Source: Sarcomyxa edulis (taxonomy: Eukaryota; Basidiomycota; Agaricomycetes; Agaricales; Mycenaceae). From it: DNA of 64,000 nucleotides. The position numbers and the translations under genes are program-made. Each line of letters starts with the position of its first letter. The first letter of the stretch is position 1. Positions 48,335 through 60,000 of this stretch are shown here, piece by piece. The stretch covers positions 186,001-250,000 of the forward strand of contig QUOL01000019.1 of NCBI GenBank assembly GCA_009761415.1, read 5' to 3'. The notes below the pieces were generated by a model. The model was not told the origin of the DNA, did not search any database, and was given only the letters and a program-made list of their open reading frames with translations.

Positions 48335-49460
48335 TTACCTAGAGGTCTTTCGATACGGTGGCGGCGGCGATACTGGAGGCAAATGTTGATTATCAGTCGC
48401 GGCGCCAGGAATCAAAGGCTGAGCCTGAGGGAAAGCAGTAGAGAAAGACAGTGGCGGTGATAGAGTTTGATTGTACAATGGAAAAGGTGATACCGTATTC
48501 AAGTTGTTAGGAGCTGCTGGAAGAATAATCTGTTGCGGATTAGCGAGGTGACTATTGTCGTAATCTGTATCTGCGAGAGATGCGTCATGTCATCGTTATA
48601 TAGTTATGGTACCAAGAGACAAAGCTCACCATCTCCAGCAGAAAGCCGTACTCGATGACGACGTTTTCGGCAAAAGAAATACAGAGTTACCATGCCAAAC
48701 AGTACTATCACGAATACCGCTCCGCTCACAGCTCCACCGACTACCGGGCCTATTTTTACCGATGAATGGCCTGCTTTGAAATGTGAGGGGGAGGGTGATG
48801 TAGAGGAGGATATCGATGTGGTAAAAAGGGAAATCGATGTGGTAGAAAGGGATATCGATGTGGTAGAACTTGAAAGTGATATCGACGTGGTAGAAAGCGA
48901 CGTGGTAGAAAGCGATGTAGTAGAAAGGGACGTGGTATTCGGTGATGGAATAATGATAAGATAGTCCACCCAAAATCCAAGTGTACCATCAACGATTGTA
49001 TCCTGTGCGAGGGTGATTACAAGCGAGTGCTGACTCGAAGTCATATTGGGGTCTGAATGAAAAAACAATTGCTCAAATACGGTATCTTCGTTTGGTCTGC
49101 CTAGGAAAGTCCCGAATTGCTCATCTCCATCAAGGAAATACTGTGACAGCGCGCCTGCGTCCGCGTCCGCGGTAGCGTTGTGAAACCCTGGAACGGTACC
49201 GTACACTGCAATATACTGGCCTGGGACGAATCAGTACGTGATGCCTGGGCAAGACAAGAGACGACAAGCACAATGCGCTTACCGACGAAGGTGTAAGTAA
49301 TTGAACAACCAGAACTGCTCGTACCATGGGTCGTACTGTTGTATTCCTTGCCTATGATTCCTCCGATACTCCACGACTCGGTCAGAGGATCAGCGCACTG
49401 ATATGAGATATTAGAATTGGTGTCATCGATGAGCTCAGCAGCAGGAAACGTAGAGGACAT
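48335..49460 (-). CDS. Single-pass surface protein, tandem copy D
   Basis: Three main exons. ATG 49458-49460 gives MSSTFPAAELIDDTNSNISY, QCADPLTESWSIGGIIG, then EYNSTTHGTSSSGCSITYTF with an intron after the next codons. Exon 2 starts with VYGTVPGFHN and has the extracellular domain (ALSQYFLDGDEQFGTFLG, SSQHSLVITLAQDTIVDGTL, GFWVDYLIIIP). A long Ser/Thr stalk follows (SLSTTSLSTTSIS repeats), then a transmembrane helix (GAVFVIVLFGMVTLYFFCRK) and a basic stop-transfer. Exon 3 is a cytosolic tail with SPPLSFSTAF and ends PPVSPPPYRKTSR. The domain layout (beta-rich lectin-like domain, stalk, single helix, PPxY-like tail) is that of a large Agaricomycete family of unknown function. The tail has PPPY, a WW-domain-type motif. 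The N-terminal signal peptide is not evident. Confidence 0.78.
48811..48940. repeat. Minisatellite coding the stalk of copy D
   Basis: GATATCGATGTGGTAGAAAG and shorter variants recur head to tail about eight times. On the minus strand they encode the (SLSTTSIS)n stalk. The longer version, compared with copy E, shows repeat expansion. Confidence 0.8.
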
Positions 49461-49980
49461 CGACTCCAGGATTGCGGATGAGGAAGAGTCGAGACAGCAG
49501 TCTCAACAAGTGCTAGTAGTGCTCAGCCTATGACAAGACACGATAACGACCGTCAGATATGAAGCAAAATATTGACGATGGACGAAGGTCATGATCATCA
49601 ATCAGACTAAGGCCTTGTGCTGGGTCGGAACAAGGGGTCATCAAGAAATAGGACAGGACAGCAACACGCCACAGAGTTGTATTCATATTGAAGATCAACT
49701 TGGTTTTTAAGCGCAAGCGCAATTGCAAGCCAAGAAAGAAATAGCGTTCACGGCTCGAGCGCTCGATGAAAGGGCCGTTCTGAGTACGAGTGGCATCGAG
49801 CCGCCAGAAATGCACTGCCACTGACGCGACGCGACTGCACCGGATGACGACTTTCAAAGCAAAAGGAATGGTATATATGTTATATGCATTTGAGTATGTC
49901 GAATGAGGGGTATGCAATTGGGATGTGTAAATATAGACGCGATGCGAGCTACTTGAGATGTAGTCATTTCATAGCGATGG
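49461..49980. other. Duplicated promoter region of copy D
   Basis: This interval, upstream of copy D, matches about 51045-51440, upstream of copy E. Shared landmarks are AAAATATTGACGATGGACGA (49569 and 51170), GTCATCAAGAAATA and a common GGGCCGTT..GTACGAGTGGCATCGAG block (49770 and 51370). A second block near 49820-49880 matches sequence downstream of copy D, near 48180-48230. These blocks mark the duplication edges. Confidence 0.7.
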
Positions 49981-51044
49981 CTATGACCTAAAGCCCTTCC
50001 GATACGGTGGAGGCGATACTAGAGGCAAGTGTTGATTCACAGTCGCTGCGTGAGGGGTCAATGGCTGGGCCTCAGAGCGAGCAGTATAAATGGACAGTGG
50101 CGGTGACTCGGAAGATTGTGATAGAGTTTGATTGTACATGTACAATGGAAAAGGCGATATCGTGTTGTTGGAAGCTGTCGAAAACATAGTCCGTTGCGAA
50201 TTTTTAGAGAGATGACTGTTGGTATTTGTATCTGCGAGAAATGTGTCATGCCTTATCGATATGGTACCAAGAAAGAATGCTCACCTTTTCCAATAGAGAT
50301 TCGGCGTCGACGACGTCGGCAAAAGAAATACAGAGACACCATGCCGAACAGTACCATCACGATCGCCCCGCCCACAGCTCCACCGATTATCGGGCCTGTC
50401 TTTCCTGATGACTGGCCTGCTTTAAGATGTGAGGGGGAAGATGATGTAGAGGAGGATATCGATGTGGTAGAAAGGGACATCGATGTGGTAGAAAGGGATA
50501 TTGATGTGGTAGATGGTATTGATGTGGTACTTGGTGGTGGAGTGACGACAAAGAAGTCCACCCAAAATCCAAGCGTATCATCAACGATTGTATCCCGTGC
50601 GAGGGTGATTACAAGCGAGTGCTGACTCGAAGTCATGTTGGGGTTTGATTGGAAAAACAGTTGCTTGAAAACGGTATCTTCGTTTGGCGAGCCTAGGAAA
50701 GTCCCGAATTGCTCATCACCATCGAGAAAATACTGAGACAGTGCGCCTGCGTCCGCGTCCGCGGTATCGTTGTGAAACCCTGGAACGGTCCCGTACACTG
50801 CGATATACTGGCCTGGGATACATCAGTACGTGATGCCCGCGCAAGACAAGACAAGCACGCGCTTACCGACGAAGGTGTAAGTAATCGAACAACCAGAGTT
50901 ACTCGTACCATGGGTCGTACCGTTGTATTCCTCGCCTATAATTCCTCCGATAGTCCACGACTCGGTCGAAGGATCAGCGCACTGATACAAGATATTGGGA
51001 TCACTGTCATCGATGAGCATAGATCCAGGAAAAGCATAGGACAT
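49981..51044 (-). CDS. Single-pass surface protein, tandem copy E
   Basis: A close paralogue of the previous gene with the same exon layout. ATG 51042-51044 gives MSYAFPGSMLIDDSDPNILY, then ESWTIGGIIGEEYNGTTHGT. Exon 2 has VYGTVPGFHNDTADADAGAL, FGTFLGSPNEDTVFKQLFFQ and DDTLGFWVDFFVVTPP. The stalk is shorter than in copy D, followed by helix VMVLFGMVSLYFFCRRRRRR. The tail ends SPPPYRKGFRS with the PPPY motif kept. The high identity of exons, intron positions and flanks shows a recent tandem duplication. Function is unknown; the extracellular domain may bind carbohydrate or another surface ligand, which is inference. Confidence 0.78.
50455..50535. repeat. Short minisatellite coding the stalk of copy E
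   Basis: Four copies of a GATATCGATGTGGTAGAAAG-type unit, matching the longer array in copy D. Confidence 0.75.
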
Positions 51045-51656
51045 CGACTTTGAGGATTGTCGAGAGGGAGGAGTCGAGGACGCAGTCTCAGCAAGTGCTG
51101 GTAGTGCTCATTCAGTAGCAAGGAACGATAATGACCGTCAAATAAGGAGCCGTGTGAAGCCTTGGGAAAATATTGACGATGGACGAAGAAGGGTCTGATC
51201 ATTGTATGATCATCAAAAAGGCCTCGTACAAGGAGTCATCAAGAAATAGAACATGACAGCAACACGCCTCGGTATTTGTAGCAGTATCAAACAACGACTT
51301 GGTTCAGCGCAAGCGCGCTTGCAAGTCAAGTAAGACCTACTGTGCGCGGCTCAAGCGCTCATTGAAAGGGCCGTTTTGGGTACGAGTGGCATCGAGAACA
51401 GCGGTTCTTCAAATTGTGCGCCGCAAACGGATCTATCAATTAGATCATCCGGTCTCTTGGTAAAAAGCCTTCGTCCCTTCGACACAGCGTTAACCCAACC
51501 GTGAAACGAGGAAACATAGCTCACATGAAAATTCAAATCATATGCATTCAAAGCCCGTATTGAAACTAATATTATATTCTTGAGTGTCCTTCGAGGTATA
51601 GTATTATAGACACTGACTGGGGTATCGTTTCTCTTTCTCTATCAAGTGGAAGTAAG
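51045..51656. other. Intergenic region upstream of copy E
   Basis: The first 390 bp or so duplicate the promoter of copy D. From about 51440 to 51656 the sequence is unique and leads to the 3' end of copy F. No further gene is visible. Confidence 0.6.
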
Positions 51657-52890
51657 TCATATATTTGGCGGTGGGAAATGATGTGATGTCCATGAAGCGT
51701 GATCATGAGTCAACGCAGAGTATGGAGGCGCTGCACTGGCAGTGGCGGGCGGTGATGAGTGTCGGGGATCAGCATGTACGCCGACACTGTCTCCAGGTCC
51801 AAGGCCCGAGATTGGGTGTCTCTGAGACTGGTTGTTGACCACATGATTGGAATTGGATAGCGAGTGAGACGAATTGAGGGTATTGAGTGTTGATCTCCAG
51901 GGCGATGATGCTAGCGTGGATGGAGGTGGCTCGGCTCTATGACTGTAGTTGTTTAGGACTAGCCCTCTCTCGGGAGCAGTGCGCATGGAGCTCGGGCGTA
52001 TTCGTGATGAGGTTTGCCCGTCGGACGTCGATAGAAAAGAGAATATAGAGGGTGTTCTATTGGTCGAGGTGGAAAATACGGACCACCGAGATACTGAGAG
52101 GATTTGAAATTGAGTCTACGTTGTAGTCGAAAAAGAGATGACTCACAGCTGTCGAATGAACCCAGACTTCGGTGGCGGTTTTGACGTCGTCGGAGGAAAT
52201 AGAATGATACTAGACCCGAAAGTACCAATAGGAATGCTACGCCGCCCACGATTCCACCAACGATAGGACCGATGGGTACCGAGGAATTCCGATGCGAAGT
52301 CGGATCAGGTTTAGTGGAGGGGAGTACCGAAGGGGCATTCGACGTCGTTTGAGTTGATGTTGAAATACCAGGGGGGCCTACGATGAAAAAGTCTACCCAG
52401 TATCCAGCAGTTCCATCCACAACACTATCTTCAGCGAGAGTGACTGTAAGCGAATGCGTGCCGTCAGCCAAATAGGCTGATTGGAAGAACGGTTGCTGAA
52501 AAACAGTATCTTGAGTGGGAGTGGAGGTAAGTACGGATGACGGTGAAGTGGAGTTGTCAATAAAATAACGAGAAGTGGCGCCTGCGCTCGGAGCGGAGTC
52601 ATGGTACCCTGGAACGGTCCCATACACCCCGACGAAGTTTCCTGATCATAACAGTACGGTCATAGTCAGTGCATAGTACAAGTGAGAGCTACCGCGGCTT
52701 GTAGAGTGCACGTACCAGTGAACGTGTAAATCAATTTGCATCCAGCGCTGCTTGTACCATGAGTGGTACCATTGTACTCTTTCCCTTGGACCCCCCCTAC
52801 AGTCCACGACTGGTCGTCGGCGCCAGTACACGTATATCGAATGTTGGTATCGGTGTCGTCAACCACAGTATATCCAGATGCCATTGTCAT
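51657..52890 (-). CDS. Single-pass surface protein, diverged tandem copy F
   Basis: Same family and strand as copies D and E but more diverged. ATG 52888-52890 gives MTMASGYTVVDDTDTNIRYT, QSWTVGGVQGKEYNGTTHGT, and SAGCKLIYTFTG before an intron. Exon 2 starts VYGTVPGYHD and has TVTLAEDSVVDGTAGYWVDF. The stalk is short (STSTQTTSNAPSVLPSTKP), the helix is GGVAFLLVLSGLVSFYFLRR, and an intron with GTGAGT follows SFDS. Exon 3 (LSRWSVFSTSTNRTPSIFSF) is a longer cytosolic tail ending ALTHDHASWTSHHFPPPNI, unlike the PPPY tails of D and E. It is probably the ancestral copy type, with D and E derived from a later duplication. Confidence 0.75.
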
Positions 52891-53997
52891 TACACGGGAG
52901 AACGAGGGAGAAGAAAGTCGAGAAGAGAAGGTGGAAGGAGTGACTAAGTAGGTGAAGTGATACCACCACCAACATGCATAGCAAAGCTACAGCACTAGGA
53001 CTAAGTATAAGGGGATCTGTCGGTCAGTGCCAAAGCATGCCAGTGTCGAGTCCAAAATTGTCGTCATCGCGAGGAGCCCGAAGGCTATGCCAGGCGTTTG
53101 CATGAAGCTTGTCAACGCTAAAAGGAGAACGGATCTTTAAAAACGTACAATAATTAACGGAACTATAGATCAACTGGATCAATGTGTACCAACTTGTGAA
53201 ACGTAGAGCTTCGAGAGCAAGCACGCGCCGACTCGAAATTGGAACTTGGTCGCATCTTCAACTTGAAGCTTGAAGAGTACTAGTCATCTGAAAACTGAAG
53301 TCCCATGGCTTTTTTGTCCCATACAGCCGGAAGCTTTCGAAGACATCTATGCAGCCTGTCCAGCCAGTGTCCATGTCCACGTCAGTGAGGCCTGGAGATC
53401 CCGTGGCCGAGCATCAAGGACCCGGACGTGATGCAGATATCGATGGAGGAGGCAAATCATGATGGAAACCAAATCTTCGGAGTCGAGCCTCGAACACGTT
53501 TCAAATTTCAAATCCAAATGAGGTATGTTTGGATCCAAGCGCGTAAGACATCAACATCACGCCACTAGCCCGGGGGCAATTCTCGATGGCCGCTCGCCAG
53601 GGAGTGGCTGGTGCTGATATTTTCGTTGTTCAGCCAACGCCAACGAGAAAGCCTGGGCTCAACTCCGCGGGCTACGATGAAGACCTCAGGGGAGCTGCCT
53701 ATGATTTACCTTCACGGCCACGCAGAAGAAAGTAAATACAAGTGACCTTCAAGTTGTAACTTGTGCCACTCGTTGGGCGACGAATTCTGGCCACTGCATC
53801 CCAATATGATCCCAATTCAAGTTCATTCACGAATTTACATTGATCAAGTCGCGTCGATGTCAGCATCATTGCTTATATACCCAGCGACTCGACAATTGAA
53901 ATGCGATAGCAATGCACATGGACTCCCTGCTACTCCCTAGTCACCGTAAATCCTGATAATTCCAATTGATATATATATACACTTGTACGTTCGAGAA
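52891..53997. other. Intergenic region without a gene
   Basis: It lies between the start of copy F and the stop of the amidohydrolase, both on minus. The left part should hold the promoter of F. Short frames such as 53347-53538 on minus have no family motif. AT-rich sequence near 53960-53980 fits the 3' end of the amidohydrolase. Confidence 0.5.
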
Positions 53998-56604
53998 CTA
54001 GTCAGAGATATCTTCCACCCTCACCCTCGGAACCAACCCAAGCCCATAAACCCGATTCGCATTATGGAAAAACGCATTTTGGACGATCGTGACCGCTTCG
54101 GGCTCTGTTAGGTCGCCTGAGTGGACTATTTGGGAGAGGACCTGGATGGACGGGGGTGGTGGTTAGCCTCATTAGCGTTGGAAGGGAGAGGGGGAAGCAT
54201 GGGAGGATGGGAGAGTGGGAAATGGTGGAAGGGGATGGGGAGAGTGGGAGTGGGAGGATGGGACGGAGGAGAGGAATGGGAGGATGGGAGGGATGGGAGA
54301 TAATGGCAAGGAGGGGATGGGATGGAGGGAGTACATACATCGTACATCGCCTGCCGAGCTTGTATAGCCCCGAGGTAAAACGTCTCGGGCCACCAGTGTC
54401 CGTCGCCTTTATCCGAGTGGGAGTGAAAAGTGGAGTGAGAGGTGTGCGATTGACAGTGACGAGACAATGTTCCAGTTAGTCCGCGAATCACGAAGAAAGT
54501 CGATCAAATCATCCCGAAGAAAGTCAATCAGCGACCCACGAAAACCCCATCCAAAAACCATCATGATGAATAGTGAAAAGACTGACTAGACCACATAATC
54601 TTATTCGTAGGACACAACTCCAAGACTTGTTGGATGATGGATCGTTGGCCTTGGGCTGAGACGAATGGGAAGATCTGCCAGTAAATCCGTGTTTGTCAGC
54701 ATTTCGTTGTTAGTTCGTCAGTTCGTCAAGATTCCGTATGACAGACAAGTCTTCAAGATCCCATCCGAGGATCCAGAGTCCGGACAACACAATCCGCGAG
54801 TCCGAGGAAACAAACCACCGCCAAACCCAAACCAACCACACCACACCCCCACACCTTAAATCACGCACCTCCCCAAAATCCAAAAACACATTCTCATAAA
54901 CCGCAGTCAGATACCCCGCTTCGCGCGTGAAGGGGTAGGAGGAGTGGAGGAGGATGATGCGCGTTTTTGGGTAGGCTGTCGTCGAGGAGGGGGATTTTAA
55001 GAAGGCGGGGGGGGGGGGGGGGGGGGGGGGGGTTAGTATTTTGAGTGTGAGGGGAAACGATGATTGATGGAGGGAGGGAGAGGATGGGATGGGATGGGAA
55101 GGAGGGAGGGGGGGTTAGTGTCAATATGTGGATGGATGAAGGAGGGGAATGGGAAACGAGAAATGGGAAACGGGAAACGGGAAACGGGAACGGGAAATGG
55201 GGATAGGAAATGGGAGAAAAAGGGATAGGGATGGGATGGACGGACGGATGGGAATGGGGAGGGAATGGATACATGAATGGAAAGGGATGCACACCTTTAA
55301 TAACAGGCTGCAGCCAAGACGGCGAAGCCGACACGAGTGTTATATCGTTATCCCCTAGGCCGGTATGGAATTGCACTACAATCCAACCAAGAAGGAAGGT
55401 TACTTTCAATGAGCGCTTCATAATCACAAAATTGAAGAGAGGATTGGATGGATATCATAGAGACGAAGAGAGGTTATAAAAACAAAGAGAGAGAAACATT
55501 AATATTTCAAAGCTCCGCTCACCCGGCTTCCCAACACCCCCCGCCAACCCCACCGCAACCCTCACAACATGATCATTCAACGCCTTAAACGCCAACCTCA
55601 CCTTCCCACTCTCCCTATACATCTTCAACGCCTCTAATAAACTCATCTCCACCGCCGCCGGCGAGCTGCATGTGGATATATCCACCGCCGCGGGGGAACT
55701 CCCCGTCGAAATATCCAACCCCGTGCGATAACATACGATAGACTTGAGCGCGACGACGCGGGGGTCGAGGAGGTGGGATGTTAGTGTTTGAGAGAGGAGG
55801 GATGTGAATTTGGTGAGGATTGATACGACGTCGAGGGTGGAGGTGGAGGTGGGGAGGTGCGGGTGGAGGATGGTTTCGAGGAGGGTCTGGTAGTAATTGG
55901 GGGGGGTGGGTGGTGGTGGGGGTGTTAGTGAGTTAATCGTTAGCAGTGAGTGAAAGTGAGAGGGAGGGAGGGAGGGACGCGTAGGTTGATTGGATTGAAG
56001 AGGGGGGAAGGAAACGCGTGGATAGAATAGGATAGGATAAGATAGGACTCACTTCAGCTACGACCTCTATCCTGACAATCCGCATGGTTGGACTATGGGT
56101 GAACTGATCATGCCATTTATATTCCTCCGCGAGTGTATCCGTCCCACCTAACGTTAAAACGTTAACACACCGTATCTTCAGTCATATCACCTTCCATGCA
56201 CTCGAGCACTCACCCAACCCATCATCAAGGAGTAAACACTGTATCCCCGTCCCATCCATACACGTCTTACACAACACATCATAATCAATGCTATCTCGGG
56301 CACGCTTAACATCCTCCCACCCCACCCCCACCCCCGCTTGTCCCACACCCTCCCCCTCACCCTCCCCCAACCCATACACCCTCCCAAGCTGCTTTGCCGC
56401 ACGCATCGCAGCAAGCGTATACCCCGCATCCCTCGTCAACGCCTCCCCTTGCGCTTCCGAGATGACGCCTTCGAAGGGGAGGGAAGGGTGCGAGCGGTGG
56501 GATGCTTTTAGGAGGGGGTGGGCGTGGTTGTCGATGAGGGGGTAGGTGTGTGATGCGTCCCATAGTAGAGGAAGGGGAAGGGGAAGGGGAGGTGGGTTTG
56601 CCAT
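53998..56604 (-). CDS. FluG-type amidohydrolase (metal-dependent hydrolase)
   Basis: Multi-exon minus-strand gene. ATG 56602-56604 gives MANPPPLPLPLPLLWDASHT, then the metal-binding start YPLIDNHAHPLLKASH (H-x-H). Next is EALTRDAGYTLAAMRAAKQL with a long Gly-rich insert, and KTCMDGTGIQCLLLDDGLG. Later exons give DPRVVALKSIVCYRTGLDIS, LAFKALNDHVVRVAVGLAGG, VQFHTGLGDNDITLVSASPS, KTRIILLHSSYPFTREAGYL and TAVYENVFLDFGEIFPF. The last exons give SSDGHWWPETFYLGAIQARQ, and VLSQIVHSGDLTEPEAVTIV with QNAFFHNANRVYGLG. The stop is 53998-54000. This is the amidohydrolase half of FluG, without the glutamine-synthetase half, which lies outside the frame. FluG affects conidiation in ascomycetes; the substrate of this form is unknown. 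A tandem 11-residue repeat (DISTGSSPAAV / DISTCSSPAAV) lies near 55650-55710. Confidence 0.82.
55007..55032. repeat. 26-base G run in an intron
   Basis: An uninterrupted G homopolymer lies in an intron of the amidohydrolase gene, 3' of the exon ending KSPSSTTAYPKTR on the minus strand. Such runs are prone to sequencing error, so its true length is uncertain. Confidence 0.85.
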
Positions 56605-57088
56605 TGGAGTGGACGACGGACGGCGAGACGGAGAAGGAGAAGATGAGATGCGGGCTTGATTGAGTTTTGAATTGGAACCGATAGTGCATCGGGCCGGCGG
56701 CAATAATAATAAGCACAGCCACAGCCGAGTAAGTACCGAGCACAGCCACTAGTCTGAGATCGGAGACTCGGACGTCGACGCTCTGGTTGATTCCAGTCGA
56801 TTCCAGTTCTGACGTTGTTATTTCTCTTTCTCTGGCAGTGCTCCCACCCAGCTAGTAGGGATCATATGACTGACACGATCCTCTCCTCGAAGTAAATGTG
56901 ACGACGCCCTGAGAGTCATAGTAGTCATTACATACAAATCCACGAACACCGAACACACCACAGCACGTACAGGGCGCAGTACCAGTACCACTCCCACTCG
57001 CATCGCATCGCCTGCTTCTCATTCTCATTCTCATTCTCATCCTCATTAGTACTTGCTCTCGTCTAAGTATACGGTAACGTTGTCCAAC
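56605..57088. promoter_or_regulatory. Divergent promoter region
   Basis: It lies between the minus-strand amidohydrolase and the plus-strand kinase genes and should carry both promoters. The kinase side has a (CATTCT)n-like run near 57015-57045, just upstream of the ATG. Confidence 0.5.
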
Positions 57089-60000
57089 ATGCCCGCCGAC
57101 GACCCCCCCATCCCCAGACCCAGCCCCACCCCCATCTCAAGCCTCCCACCCTCCGACTCCCCAACCCACTCCGACTCCATCCTCGCTCTCCTCCCAATCC
57201 CAATCCCAACCGACTCAGACCCATGGCAACCCATCCTACACCACTCCAACCAAGTCGTGCTATACAACCCCACATCACACGCTTTGTCTATTCGGCATTC
57301 TCCCTCTTCCCATTCCCATTCCCTATCCCCTTCCCATATCCAATCTCATATCCAATCCCGGTCGCATATCCAATCCCGTATCCAGGCCCGGTCGCATGAT
57401 GTGCAAAGACAAAGACCTGAATGTCCTTATTGTCATAGACCTTTTCCCCGACGTGATCAAGAGTATGAAGGGGATATGGACATGACGATGGCCGTAGACT
57501 CTGAATCTGAACCGAGCAGTGCATACCACTCACGCGCATCGAATTACTTTCAATTACTGGCTATCGCGAACGAGACGGCTAGTCGACCTCCGAGCCCACC
57601 TCCTCCTCCTCCTCCTCCTCCTCCCATCGAGCGTACCAGCCGTAGTACGCACAGAAGCTCAAGTACCAGTCGTCGTACCAGTACCAGTCGCGATACGGGC
57701 ACAAGCCGTGGTACCAGTCGTGCCAGACAATCCAGTTCGAGTACCAGCCGTGCCAGCCAATCCCAATCCACCACCACCACCACCACTCCCGGCACTCCCA
57801 CCAGCACCACCACCGCCTTCCCAGCAGAAAAAATGGCAGACGGATACTTCTCCGCCTTCTTCCAAGAAGAATCTCGTCTCGGGATGGGAGCGAGCGGGAC
57901 GGTGTTTTTGTGTCGGCATGTTTTGGATGGGAATTATCTTGGTGCGTGCGTTGGCTTGTGTTGTGGATGGTTTTGTGGTGTGGGTGGTGTGGTGTGGGTG
58001 GTGTGGTGTGGTGGTGGTGTGGTGTGGTGGTGTGGTGGTGTGGGTGGTGTGGGTGGTGTGGGTGGGTGGTGTGGTGTGGGTGGTGTGGTGTGGGTGGATG
58101 GTGTGGGTGGGTGGTGTTGTTGTGGGTGGGTGGATGTGGGTGGATGGTCTTTCTACGTCTATCCTATCTTCTTTCTACGCGCCCATCCCAATATCAATTC
58201 CACAAACATGAATACCTTTCGACTGACTGATTGATTTATGTGTTGGTGTTTTGGATGATATACAGGCCACTTCGCAGTAAAGAAGATCGCAGTGGGCGAA
58301 TCTCATTCGTATTTGTTGAAGATTCTACGTGAGGTTCGTACGTCCTTAGTGCAATCTCACTCACTCACATTCACTCACTTCCTCTCCTCTCACCTCACCC
58401 ACCCCATCCCCACACACCACACCCCACCTCTCCCTCCCTCCCACACATTCCACCACACCCCCACCCACCGCACCCCCACCCACACACACACACCCCCCTC
58501 ACCTAACCCCTCACCCTCTCTCCCTCTCTCTTCCTCAAATTGACTCTTACCCCAACCCCCCCCCCCCCCTCTAACTACCCCACCCCTCCCTCTCCCTCAC
58601 CCCACACCCCACACCCCACCCCACTCCCACCCCAACCCCCCCCCCCAAACACCAACCCCAGGTCCGCCTCCTCGAAAGACTCCACCACCCCAACATCATA
58701 ACCTACCACCACGCCTGGCTCGAGACCTGCCAGTTCTCCCAGTTTGGGCCGAAGGTGCCGACGTTGCAGTTGCGTAGCAGCTTTGTTTGATGATTTTTTT
58801 GGTTTTGATGGTTTCTGTTCGGGGATACGGAATTTCTATTCAGGGATACGGGATACTGACGTTCCTAAATCCCCATTCCTTTTCTATCCAATAATCCAAA
58901 ATTTAAAATGAATACCAATACTGACTCTCCCCTCCCCCCACATCCACAGCGTCCTAATGCAATGGGCCGAAGGCGGAAGGTCTGTCCCCCTCATCCTTTC
59001 CCCCTCATCCTTTCCCGTTCATCCTTTCCCCGCTCCCCATTTCTCTTTTCCCATTTCCCATTTCCCGCTCCCCATTTCCCATTTCCCATTTTCTTTTCTA
59101 TCTTCTCAAACCCACCATACTAACTAACTCACTGTAATTGTGATTGTGATTGTGGTTGATATTTGAATGAATGACAGTCTAGACGACTTCATCGACGCAC
59201 GTCTCGGTCGGTCGAGTGGTACGCACATAGACGTTCACCCCAATTCTAACTCTCTATACTCTTCCGGTTCCGGATCTGGATCTGGTTCCGACAACACCAA
59301 CGAAGCTCCCGCACCCATCGAAGTGGATTCTCAAGAGTCTCAATCTCGTTCAGCCCGCATCCGCGCATTCAGAGCATACCAACGCGCCTCCCCGGAGGAA
59401 CGTGAACGTCTACGGAAGGTTAATCCTGGTGTTGTTCCCGGATTCGGAATGAACGGTAACGGACTCGGAATCAACGGACTCGGAATCAACGGACTCGGAA
59501 TAAACGGTACAGGAACAAATGGAATGAATGCTAGAAACACGACGTGGACGCCCGTCCACCTCCTAAGCCCCGAGGAGGTGAAGAGTTTATTCGCGGATGT
59601 GGTTGAGGGGTTGGCGTTTCTTGTGCGTGTTCGTTTTGTTGTGTTTTTTTTTTTTTTTTTGGGGGGGGTTCTGGTGTTGAAGCTGCGGTCTGAATTTTGG
59701 TGTTGAAGCTGCGGTTTGAATTTGCGGTCTGAATCTGGGTTCTGTTTTTGAATCTGGGTTCTGACTTCTGGATCTGATTTCTGACCGTACACGAACCTGT
59801 CTCTGCATTTCTCATTCCTCATTCTAATGTCGATATATGTATGCATGTAACTGACGCTACATCTTGTCCACATCGTCTAGCACAACAAATCGATCCTACA
59901 CCTCGACCTCAAACCAGGGAACGTCCTTCTGACGTGGGATGAGGGTCGGCTTATGTGAGTTCTTGTCCCTCCCTCTTCTCCCTATCCCTCATTCACCCCC

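Noticed and set aside
57510..58234. Long plus-strand open frames running past 57941 in all three phases
   Set aside because: They read through the intron 1 minisatellite, which lacks stop codons; the conserved kinase sequence resumes only after the acceptor near 58264.
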